From the NCBI RefSeq assembly GCF_025465255.1, contig NZ_JAODNI010000115.1, positions 1 through 49,597 on the forward strand: DNA of 49,597 nt, in the 5' to 3' direction. Under the pieces are notes generated by a model that saw only the letters and a list, made by a program, of their open reading frames with translations, had not been told where the DNA came from and searched no databases. This document shows positions 17,956 through 24,838 of this stretch, piece after piece; position 1 is the stretch's first letter; the number at the start of each line of letters is the position of its first letter. Origin of the DNA: Pseudonocardia sp. (GTDB lineage: Bacteria > Actinomycetota > Actinomycetes > Mycobacteriales > Pseudonocardiaceae). Position numbers and translations under genes: made by a program.

Positions 17956-19737
17956 ATGACACTCGGGACAGCGACGTCCGGACCGATCCTCGCCGCTTAC
18001 CAACAGGACCCACGCGCCGTCGGCGGCTCGCTCGCCTGGTCCGCGCTGCTGGCGGTGATCCCGCTGGCCGTGGTGCTGCTGCTCCTGGGGGTGCTGCGGG
18101 TCCGGGCGCACTGGGCCGCGCTCGCCGGCCTCGCGGCATCGCTGATCGTCGCGATCGCGGGCTTCGGGATGCCTTTCGGGATGTCGCTGTCCGCCGCGGC
18201 GCACGGCGCGTTCTTCGGGCTCTTCCCGATCCTCTGGATCGTGGTCAACGCCCTGTGGGTGTTCAACATGACCGTCGCGACCGGGCACTTCGACGTCCTG
18301 CGGCGCAGCTTCGGCGCGTTCTCCTCGGACCAGCGGACACAGGCGATCCTGGTCGCGTTCTGCTTCGGCGCGCTGCTGGAGGCACTCGCCGGGTTCGGCG
18401 CCCCGGTCGCGATCACGTCGGTGATGCTGATGGCGCTGGGCTTCAAGCCGCTACGCGCCGCGATCCTCGCGCTGGTCGCCAACACCGCACCCGTCGCGTT
18501 CGGGGCGATGGGCGTCCCGGTGATCACCCTCGCGTCGGTCACGGGGCTCCCGCTGGACCAGGTCGCGTCGGTGGTCGGCCGCCAGACCCCGGTGCTGGCC
18601 CTGTTCGTGCCGCTGGTCCTGGTGTTCATCGTCGACGGCCGGCGCGGCGTTCGCGAGGCGTGGGTGCCCGCGGTCGCGGCGGGCGTCGTGTTCGCGATCG
18701 CGCAGTTCGTCACGTCGAACTTCATCTCGGTGGCGCTCACGGACATCGTGGCGTCGCTGCTCGCCGCGATCGCGGTGGTGCTCCTCTCGCGGGCCCGCCC
18801 GGACGCGGTGTGGGCGGCCCGCGACGCCCGTGGCGCGACCGGCGGCCGCGGCACCGACGGACTCGAGGCCGCCGGCGAGGCGGCGGGAAGGCCGGGCGGT
18901 CCGTCGAGGCCCGTGCCGACGACCACCGGGGCCGCCACTACCGGGGCCGCCGCGTCCGAGCCCGCCCCGGGCGGCCCGACCACGACCCTCGCGGACACCC
19001 CCGCCGAGATCCGCCGCGCCTACGCGCCGTACGTGATCATCGTCGCCGTCTTCGCGCTCGCGCAGCTGCCCGGGATCAAGCCCGCAATCGACTCGCTGAA
19101 GCTCGCGTTCCGCTGGCCCGGGCTGGACGTCGTCGGCACCAACGGGAGGCCGCACAGCACCACGATGTACTCGCTGACGTGGCTCTCCACCGCCGGGACC
19201 CTGATGCTGATCTCCGGCGTGATCGTCGCGGCGGTGCTCGGGGTCGGCGCCGGGAAGGCCCTCGCCACCTGGGCCCGGACCGTCTCCGAGCTCAAGTGGG
19301 CGATCCTCACCGTCGCCGCGGTGCTCGCGCTCGCCTACGTGATGAACGCGTCCGCGCAGACCGCCGCGATCGGGTTGCTGATCGCCGGCGCCGGTGGGGC
19401 GCTCGCGTTCCTGTCCCCGCTGCTCGGCTGGTTCGGCGTCGCCGTCACCGGCTCGGACACGTCCGCGAACGCGCTGTTCGGGGCGTTGCAGGTGACCGCG
19501 GCGAACCAGGCGGGGCTGCCCCCCGAGCTGCTCGCGGGAGCGAACTCGTCCGGCGGGGTGCTCGGCAAGATGCTCTCGCCGCAGAACCTCACGATCGCGG
19601 CCGTCGCGGTGAAGCTCGACGGCCAGGAGGGCCTCCTGCTGCGCAAGATCATCGGCTGGAGCCTGGGGATGCTGCTGGTCCTCGCGGTACTGATCTACCT
19701 GCAGTCGACCCCGGTCCTGGGCTGGATGCTGCCCTGA
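17956..19737 (+). CDS. LctP-family L-lactate/glycolate permease
   Basis: A 593-residue polytopic membrane protein of the lactate permease family (LldP/GlcA), which imports lactate or glycolate with protons. Family segments include FGALLEALAGFGAPVAIT, ANTAPVAFGAMGVPV, GSDTSANALFGALQ and PQNLTIAAVAV near the C-terminus. Residues about 280-350 form a hydrophilic linker rich in Gly, Ala, Pro and Thr between two membrane blocks. The linker is longer than I would expect and may be a lineage-specific cytoplasmic loop. Next to glcDEF, glycolate or lactate uptake is the likely role. Confidence 0.92.
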   Translation: MTLGTATSGPILAAYQQDPRAVGGSLAWSALLAVIPLAVVLLLLGVLRVRAHWAALAGLAASLIVAIAGFGMPFGMSLSAAAHGAFFGLFPILWIVVNALWVFNMTVATGHFDVLRRSFGAFSSDQRTQAILVAFCFGALLEALAGFGAPVAITSVMLMALGFKPLRAAILALVANTAPVAFGAMGVPVITLASVTGLPLDQVASVVGRQTPVLALFVPLVLVFIVDGRRGVREAWVPAVAAGVVFAIAQFVTSNFISVALTDIVASLLAAIAVVLLSRARPDAVWAARDARGATGGRGTDGLEAAGEAAGRPGGPSRPVPTTTGAATTGAAASEPAPGGPTTTLADTPAEIRRAYAPYVIIVAVFALAQLPGIKPAIDSLKLAFRWPGLDVVGTNGRPHSTTMYSLTWLSTAGTLMLISGVIVAAVLGVGAGKALATWARTVSELKWAILTVAAVLALAYVMNASAQTAAIGLLIAGAGGALAFLSPLLGWFGVAVTGSDTSANALFGALQVTAANQAGLPPELLAGANSSGGVLGKMLSPQNLTIAAVAVKLDGQEGLLLRKIIGWSLGMLLVLAVLIYLQSTPVLGWMLP

Positions 19738-19825
19738 CGGCTCCGCTCCCCGAATCCACGCGCGCGTACCCACCGCCTCCACCAGCGCGGCGTAACGGGC
19801 CTCCGGGGCCGGGCGATAGCGGGCC

Positions 19826-20398
19826 GTGAGCACGACCGGATCCACCGACTCCCCGGAGACCACCACGAACCCGGACGACCCGACCCCGAACGCCCCGGGC
19901 GCCGCGCTGCAGACCGGGTTCTTCCGGCCACGGCCGTCGCCGACTCCCCGGCGCGGCGCGGAAGCCGACGCCAGGGCCGCAACCGCCACCGTCGACCCGG
20001 AGGAGACTTCGGTCACCGCCGACGCGGGCGAAGCCGCCCGGGCCGCGGCCGGCGCCGCCGAGGCGAAGGACACCGCGGGACCGGCCGAGCCGGACGGCGC
20101 CGCGACCGACGCCGGCCCGATCGAGGCGAAGGGCACCCCCGCCCTCGGGGCCGCTCCCGAGCCCGATCCCTCCGCCGACACCGTGATCGCCGGCGCACCG
20201 GTCCGGGCGGGGACGCCCGACCACCCCGCCACCCTGCCGGCCCTCGCGCCCGCGACCCTCCCGGCGGCGTTCGCGCCCGTGTTCGCGCCCGTCGCGCCCC
20301 CGCCCGTCGCGGCGGAACCGCCGGCCTACCCGGAGCCGCAGCGGTCCTACCCGGTGAAGGAGCACAAGGGCTGGCGGAGGCTGCTCAGGAGGAGGTGA
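19826..20398 (+). CDS. Hypothetical Ala/Pro-rich low-complexity protein
   Basis: A 190-residue protein with a GTG start. It is acidic and disordered over residues 1-125 (Thr, Asp, Glu, Ala and Pro), then Pro/Ala-rich (about 125-170), and ends in a basic segment, KEHKGWRRLLRRR. Third codon positions are strongly G/C, which favours this strand over the long antisense frames. There is no signal peptide, membrane helix or recognisable domain. The basic tail could bind nucleic acid or membrane lipids, but no function can be assigned. Confidence 0.5.
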   Translation: MSTTGSTDSPETTTNPDDPTPNAPGAALQTGFFRPRPSPTPRRGAEADARAATATVDPEETSVTADAGEAARAAAGAAEAKDTAGPAEPDGAATDAGPIEAKGTPALGAAPEPDPSADTVIAGAPVRAGTPDHPATLPALAPATLPAAFAPVFAPVAPPPVAAEPPAYPEPQRSYPVKEHKGWRRLLRRR

Positions 20399-20511
20399 CC
20401 GCGGCGGCGAGGCGTCGCATCCGCTCGTGCTTCTCGGCGCTCACCCGTCCCGCCTCCGGGCCGGCCAGCGTGCCCGCACGGTGTTGCGATGAGGTCGACG
20501 CCACGCATGTA

Positions 20512-21516
20512 TCAGCGGCCGGCGAAGTGGTCCCAGCCCTGGTCGCCCTCGTAGGTCCGGCCGTCCACGAGCACGGCCGGCTCGCCCGCGGCGGCCACGC
20601 CGATCGCCCGCCAGCCCTCGGGCAGGGCCGTGCCCGGCGGGAACGTCGCGACGAGCGCGTGGTCCTCGCCCCCGGTCAGCAGCCAGTGCAGCGGGTCGAC
20701 GCCCAGCGCGGACCCGACGTCGACCAGCCGGGCCGGGACCTCCAGCGCGTCGGACCGGAGGTCGACGAGCACGCCGGACACCCGTGCGATGTGCCCGAGG
20801 TCCGCCATCAGCCCGTCCGAAACGTCGATCATGGACGTGGCACCGGCCTTCGCGGCAGCGGGTCCGGCCGCGTAGGGCGGCTCGGGCACCCGGTGGGCGT
20901 TCACCACCGTGCCGGGCGAGCGGAAACCCCTGCTCAGGACGGCCAGCCCGGCGCCGGACCAGCCGAGGCGCCCGGCCACCGCCACCACGTCCCCCGGCCG
21001 GGCACCGGAGCGCAGGACAGGCGCCCGGCCCTCCAGCGAGCCGAGCGCGGTCACGGAGACCACGAGCGTCGCCGAGGAGGCCACGTCCCCGCCGACGACG
21101 CCGACGCCCACGACGCCCGCCTCGGCCCAGAGCCCGGCGGCCAGGTCCTCGAGCGTCGCGACGGGGGTGTCGGCCGGGCAGGCCAGGCCGACCAGCAGGC
21201 CCGTGGGCACCGCGCCCATCGCCGCGACGTCCGCGAGGTTCGCCGCCGCGGCCTTGCGCCCCACCTGTTCCGGGGTGGACCAGTCCAGGCGGAAGTGCAC
21301 GCAGTCGACCAGGACGTCCGTGCACGCGACGACCCTCCCGTCCGGCGCCGCGACGACCGCCGCGTCGTCCCCGGGGCCCAGCAGCGTCGCCGGCGGCTGA
21401 GGCCGATCCCGCGTCACCCGGCTGATCAGGCCGAACTCGCCGAGCTCCGACAGGCGCTCGCCCGGTGTGTCGATCGCCTCGGTTGCGTCACGAGGGGTGC
21501 TCGACGATGGGGACAA
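20512..21516 (-). CDS. thiL: Thiamine-phosphate kinase
   Basis: A 334-residue enzyme of the PurM/SelD superfamily that phosphorylates thiamine monophosphate to thiamine diphosphate. Motifs include LLGPGDDAAVV (magnesium/ATP), the DVLVDCVHF region, AAANLADVAAMGA and MIDVSDGLMADLGHI. I chose the TTG at 21516 because a strong GAGGAGG element lies 4-5 nt upstream and the resulting N-terminus (GERLSELGEFGLISRV) matches the family. The gene is divergent from the Lrp-domain gene. In related actinobacteria thiL is followed immediately by ung; here ung is far downstream. Confidence 0.95.
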   Translation of the reverse strand: MSPSSSTPRDATEAIDTPGERLSELGEFGLISRVTRDRPQPPATLLGPGDDAAVVAAPDGRVVACTDVLVDCVHFRLDWSTPEQVGRKAAAANLADVAAMGAVPTGLLVGLACPADTPVATLEDLAAGLWAEAGVVGVGVVGGDVASSATLVVSVTALGSLEGRAPVLRSGARPGDVVAVAGRLGWSGAGLAVLSRGFRSPGTVVNAHRVPEPPYAAGPAAAKAGATSMIDVSDGLMADLGHIARVSGVLVDLRSDALEVPARLVDVGSALGVDPLHWLLTGGEDHALVATFPPGTALPEGWRAIGVAAAGEPAVLVDGRTYEGDQGWDHFAGR

Positions 21517-21549
21517 ACGCTCCTCCTCAGGTACGTTCCCTTCCGACTC

Positions 21550-21571
21550 TCCGCCGGAGCACTCCGGCGGA
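21550..21571. promoter_or_regulatory. Perfect 10-bp inverted repeat between thiL and the Lrp-domain gene
   Basis: TCCGCCGGAG and CTCCGGCGGA are perfect complements separated by only two bases, in the 80-bp divergent gap. It could be an operator for either gene, or form a hairpin in the leader of either transcript. Confidence 0.4.
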
Positions 21572-21596
21572 CCACGATAAGCGAGAGGGGCACGCC

Positions 21597-21833
21597 GTGG
21601 TGCAGGCCTACATCCTGGTCCAGACCGAGGTCGGAAAGTCGGCCGCGGTCGCCGGAGAGATCTCCGGCATCCCCGGCGTGATCTCCGCCGAGGACGTCAC
21701 CGGACCCTACGACGTCATCGTCCGCGCCGAGGCGGACACGGTCGACGAGCTGGGGCAGCTGGTCGTCGCCCGCGTCCAGGGCGTCCTGGGCATCACCCGG
21801 ACGCTGACCTGCCCGGTCGTCAAGCTGGGGTAG
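21597..21833 (+). CDS. Stand-alone Lrp/AsnC ligand-binding (RAM) domain protein
   Basis: A 78-residue protein consisting only of an Lrp/AsnC effector-binding domain (QAYILVQTEVGKSAAVAGEI, then TGPYDVIVRAEA), with no DNA-binding helix-turn-helix. Such stand-alone RAM-domain proteins form oligomers that bind amino acids; their cellular role is mostly unknown. The GTG start at 21597 follows a GAGAGGGG element, and in-frame upstream codons overlap thiL regulatory DNA. It sits 5 nt before the DUF3515 gene and is probably cotranscribed with it. Confidence 0.92.
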   Translation: MVQAYILVQTEVGKSAAVAGEISGIPGVISAEDVTGPYDVIVRAEADTVDELGQLVVARVQGVLGITRTLTCPVVKLG

Positions 21834-21838
21834 GGGAA

Positions 21839-22417
21839 GTGGACACCCGGCACGGCCCCGACCTGCGGCGACCGGCGGTGGTCGTCGCGATCGCGCTACC
21901 CGTGCTGCTCGCCGTCGTCGTCGCGGTCCTCGGGCTGACGTTCCGGGGTCACGGCACCGAGGCCGCGCCCCCACCCGTGCCCGCGGAGACCGGACCGCTC
22001 GCGGTCCCCCCGGTCGGGGCCACGGACGGGGGCTCGCCCGGCTGCGTCTCGCTGCTCGCAGCGCTGCCGAAGGAGCTGCCCGCCGATCCGGCGCCGCTCC
22101 CGGCCCGGCCGATCGCCGCGCCCTCCGAACCCGGTACCGCGGCCTGGGCCGCGTCGCCCCGGCCGGTGGTTCTGCGCTGCGGGCTGCCACGGCCGGCGGA
22201 GCTCGTGCCGACGTCCCCGCTCACCGACATCAACGGCGTGAGCTGGCTGGCGCTGACCGACAACGCCCCGGACCCGGTCCTGACCACGTACGTCGCGGTG
22301 GACCGGCCCGTCTACGTCGCCCTCACCGTTCCGACCACCGTGGGCAGCGGCCCGTTGCAGGCGGTCTCGGACGCGGTGGCCTCGGCACTCCCCAAGGGCC
22401 CGGTCCTCGTTCGCTGA
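21839..22417 (+). CDS. DUF3515 family membrane-anchored protein
   Basis: A 192-residue protein with one N-terminal membrane helix (residues about 13-34) and an extracytoplasmic DUF3515 domain containing two conserved-looking cysteines (PGCVSLLAALPKELP and VVLRCGLPRPAEL) that could form a disulfide. It ends in a typical actinobacterial DUF3515 pattern (YVALTVPTTVGSGPLQAVSD). The neighbourhood with ddl and thiL is conserved in actinobacteria (Rv2980-Rv2981c type). The function is not known. Confidence 0.88.
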   Translation: MDTRHGPDLRRPAVVVAIALPVLLAVVVAVLGLTFRGHGTEAAPPPVPAETGPLAVPPVGATDGGSPGCVSLLAALPKELPADPAPLPARPIAAPSEPGTAAWAASPRPVVLRCGLPRPAELVPTSPLTDINGVSWLALTDNAPDPVLTTYVAVDRPVYVALTVPTTVGSGPLQAVSDAVASALPKGPVLVR

Positions 22418-22442
22418 GACCTCTCAGGTCGTTCCTCGCCAG

Positions 22443-22466
22443 AACGGTACTCATCCCGATACCGTT
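22443..22466. promoter_or_regulatory. TetR-like operator palindrome upstream of the membrane protein
   Basis: AACGGTA (22443-22449) and TACCGTT (22460-22466) are perfect inverted 7-mers with a 10-bp spacer. They end 6 nt before the ATG at 22473. Size and spacing fit operators of TetR-family repressors, but no such regulator is in the window. Confidence 0.45.
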
Positions 22467-22472
22467 TCAGCC

Positions 22473-23159
22473 ATGAACGATCTGGGACGGCTGGAGCGCG
22501 CGTGCCTCGTGGTCGGCGCGGTCCTGATCGTCTCGGGCCTGCTGCACCTCGTCGTCTTCGCCATCGACGGCGGGCCGTGGGAAGGCCCGGTGTCGTGGCG
22601 CAAGGCCGTCACGTTCGGGGTGTCGTTCGGCCTGACGGTGCTGACGCTCGTGCCGGTCAGCAGGCCGGTGCGGATGTCGGACCGCGCCCGGGGCCTGGTG
22701 GTCGGCGGGTTCGTGGCCGCGTGCGTCGTCGAGGTGACGCTGGTGACGATGCAGGCCTGGCGGCGGGTGCCGTCGCACTTCAACCGGGAGACCCCGTTCG
22801 ACTCGGCCGTCTCGACCGTCCTCGCCGCGGGCGGAGCGGTGATCGTCGTGACCTCCATGGCGGTGACGGTGCTCGCGTTCCGGCGCCGCCCCGCGCTGAG
22901 CGGGAGCCGGGTGCTCGCCCTGCGGGGCGGCCTGCTCGTGTTCCTCGTGGCGCTGGGTGTGGGGGTCGCGATGATCGCCGGCGGGGGTGATGGCCGCGGT
23001 CGATCCGCTGGACCCGGGGGTCCCGGCGGGCGCGGCGAACGCGATCGGGATCGGGATCGTCGGCGTGGTGGGGCTGTACTCCCTGACGGGAGCGATCAGC
23101 GCAGCCCGGTCCCCCGTGCCATCGCCGTCTCGACGAGCGTCGTGAGCAGCGCGGTGTAG
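22473..23159 (+). CDS. Integral membrane protein, unknown function, probable frameshift near the C-terminus
   Basis: The frame as read gives 228 residues. Four membrane helices are clear up to about residue 170 ([65 protein letters not shown]), with the conserved-looking segment [17 protein letters not shown]. After a run of five G at 22983-22987 the frame turns into an Arg/Gly-rich sequence without hydrophobicity. Reading with one G fewer gives [17 protein letters not shown], then a good helix ([17 protein letters not shown]), ending at 23145. I infer an indel or sequencing error. Either ending overlaps the ddl 3' end. A TetR-like operator precedes the gene. Confidence 0.65.
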   Translation: MNDLGRLERACLVVGAVLIVSGLLHLVVFAIDGGPWEGPVSWRKAVTFGVSFGLTVLTLVPVSRPVRMSDRARGLVVGGFVAACVVEVTLVTMQAWRRVPSHFNRETPFDSAVSTVLAAGGAVIVVTSMAVTVLAFRRRPALSGSRVLALRGGLLVFLVALGVGVAMIAGGGDGRGRSAGPGGPGGRGERDRDRDRRRGGAVLPDGSDQRSPVPRAIAVSTSVVSSAV

Positions 23160-24220
23160 TCGACGCCGGTCTCCGCCCACATCCGCGGGTACATCGAGAT
23201 CGGGGTGAAGCCGGGCATCGTGTTGACCTCGTTGACGGTCAGCTCGCCGTCCTCGCCGACGAAGAAGTCGACCCGGGCCAGGCCCTGGCCGTCCAGCGCC
23301 CGGAAGGCGTCGATCGCCATCTCGCGGAGGTTCTCGGCGAGGTCGTCGTCGAGCTTGGCGGGGATGTCGAACTCGCAGGCGTCGTCGAGGTACTTGGCCG
23401 CGAAGTCGTAGAAGTCCGCCGTGCTGCCGACCAGCCGGATCTCGGCCGGGAGGCTGGCGCGGAGCGTGCCGTCCGGCAGCTCGAGCACCCCGCACTCGAT
23501 CTCGCGGCCGACGACCGCCGCCTCGACCAGCACCTTCGGGTCGTGCTCGCGGGCGGTGGCGATCGCGGCGTCGAGGTCCGCCCAGTCCGACACCTTCGTG
23601 ATCCCGACCGACGAGCCCGCCCGCGCGGGCTTCACGAACACCGGCAGGCCGAGGTCCGCACGCTCGGTCTCGGTCAGGGTCGCGGTCCCGCGCCGCAGCA
23701 CGACGAGCCGGCCCGCCGGGATCCCGGCCGCGGCCAGCAGCTTCTTGGTGAACTCCTTGTCCATGCCCGCCGCGCTGGCGAGCACCCCGGCGCCCACGTA
23801 GGGCAGGCCGGCCATCTCCAGCAGGCCCTGCACCGTGCCGTCCTCGCCGAAGGGGCCGTGCAGCACGGGGAACACGACGTCGACCCCCGCGAGCACCTCG
23901 CCCGCGTGCTCCGGGTCCAGCCGGACGAGGCCGCCGCGGGTCGGGTCCCCGGGCAGGACGAGGGCGGGCGCCGAGCCGTCGACCTCGGGCAGCGTGCGGC
24001 CGGAGATCCGCAGCACCGACGGATCGTCCGTGCCCAGCACCCAGGAACCGTCCCGCGCGATGCCCACCGGCACGACGTCGAACCGCTCGCGGTCCAGGTG
24101 GGCGAGGACGCTCCCGGCCGAGACGCAGGAGATCGCGTGCTCGGAGCTGCGGCCACCGAAGACGACCGCCACCCGCACACGGTCGGTCCGGGTGGTGCTG
24201 TCCCTGTGGGCGTCGCTCAT
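23096..24220 (-). CDS. ddl: D-alanine--D-alanine ligase
   Basis: A 374-residue ATP-grasp enzyme that makes the D-Ala-D-Ala dipeptide for peptidoglycan. N-terminal [18 protein letters not shown], central [17 protein letters not shown], and the ATP-grasp residues [21 protein letters not shown] and [16 protein letters not shown] are all present. The tyrosine-containing omega loop region ([15 protein letters not shown]) ends in Asp-Ile-Pro-Ala as in other Ddl proteins. The ATG at 24220 matches the family length; the longer upstream open frame is antisense to the divergent PNPOx gene. Confidence 0.96.
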   Translation of the reverse strand: MSDAHRDSTTRTDRVRVAVVFGGRSSEHAISCVSAGSVLAHLDRERFDVVPVGIARDGSWVLGTDDPSVLRISGRTLPEVDGSAPALVLPGDPTRGGLVRLDPEHAGEVLAGVDVVFPVLHGPFGEDGTVQGLLEMAGLPYVGAGVLASAAGMDKEFTKKLLAAAGIPAGRLVVLRRGTATLTETERADLGLPVFVKPARAGSSVGITKVSDWADLDAAIATAREHDPKVLVEAAVVGREIECGVLELPDGTLRASLPAEIRLVGSTADFYDFAAKYLDDACEFDIPAKLDDDLAENLREMAIDAFRALDGQGLARVDFFVGEDGELTVNEVNTMPGFTPISMYPRMWAETGVDYTALLTTLVETAMARGTGLR

Positions 24221-24274
24221 GACCGGCGAGCGTAGGCCACGGGCCTCGGGGGTGGCGCGTGCCACACTCGATGC

Positions 24275-24709
24275 GTGAGCGCACCCGATCTGGAAGCCGT
24301 CCGGCACATCGTCCGCAAGGACAGCGGCCTGGCGAGCGTGGCCGTCGTCCGCGCGGACGGGACCCCCCATTCCTCGCTGGTCAACGCCGGGGTCCTCGAC
24401 CACCCGACGAACGGGGAGCCGGTCGTCGGATATGTCACCTACGGACAGGTGAAGCTCCGAAACCTGCGCGCCCGGCCCGCGACCTCGGTGCTCTGGAGGG
24501 CCGGCTGGCGCTGGGCCGCCGTGGACGGGACAGCGGAGCTGATCGGGCCCGGGGACGTCGACGCGGAGACACTGCGGCTGCTGCTCCGGGCGGTGTTCGA
24601 GGCCGCCGGTGGCACGCACGACGACTGGGACACCTATGACCGGGTGATGCGGGAGGAAGGCCGGGTGGCGGTGCTGGTCACGCCGGTGCGGGTCTATGGG
24701 AACGCCTGA
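24275..24709 (+). CDS. PNPOx-like / F420-binding split beta-barrel protein
   Basis: A 144-residue protein of the pyridoxamine-phosphate oxidase-like split barrel fold: [21 protein letters not shown], then [16 protein letters not shown] and a C-terminal VTPVRVYG. In actinobacteria proteins of this size are often F420-, FMN- or haem-binding, so the exact cofactor is uncertain. The GTG start lies 54 nt from the divergent ddl start, so the promoters overlap. It probably acts as a small oxidoreductase. Confidence 0.8.
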   Translation: MSAPDLEAVRHIVRKDSGLASVAVVRADGTPHSSLVNAGVLDHPTNGEPVVGYVTYGQVKLRNLRARPATSVLWRAGWRWAAVDGTAELIGPGDVDAETLRLLLRAVFEAAGGTHDDWDTYDRVMREEGRVAVLVTPVRVYGNA

Positions 24710-24732
24710 TCCCGGGCCCTCCACCGATTCCG

Positions 24733-24750
24733 CTGTGGGACATCCCACGG
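24733..24750 (+). terminator. Hairpin after the PNPOx-like gene
   Basis: GTGGGA and TCCCAC pair perfectly (24735-24748) around a 2-nt loop, with a further C-G pair outside. It lies 24 nt after the stop at 24709 and before the promoter of the fusion transporter. Confidence 0.4.
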
Positions 24751-24838
24751 CCCCTCCGAGAACTCCAGGGTCGACCGTGGCATGACGCAACAGTTAGCCT
24801 GAGACAACTAATCGTCGAAATCTCGGGTGGGAGGCCTC

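Noticed and set aside
19738..19825. Protein-like minus-strand stretch (YRPAPEARYAALVEAVG) between lctP and the Pro-rich gene
   Set aside because: Faintly like the end of a carbohydrate kinase but too short and continuous with the antisense frame of the flanking genes.
20385..20455. Short minus-strand peptide MSAEKHERMRRLAAAVTSS
   Set aside because: Looks protein-like but is only 19 codons, overlaps the 190-residue gene and has no ribosome binding site I trust.
24794..24811. TTAG-N10-CTAA upstream of the fusion transporter as a MarR operator
   Set aside because: Only four matching bases per arm; expected by chance and no MarR gene nearby.
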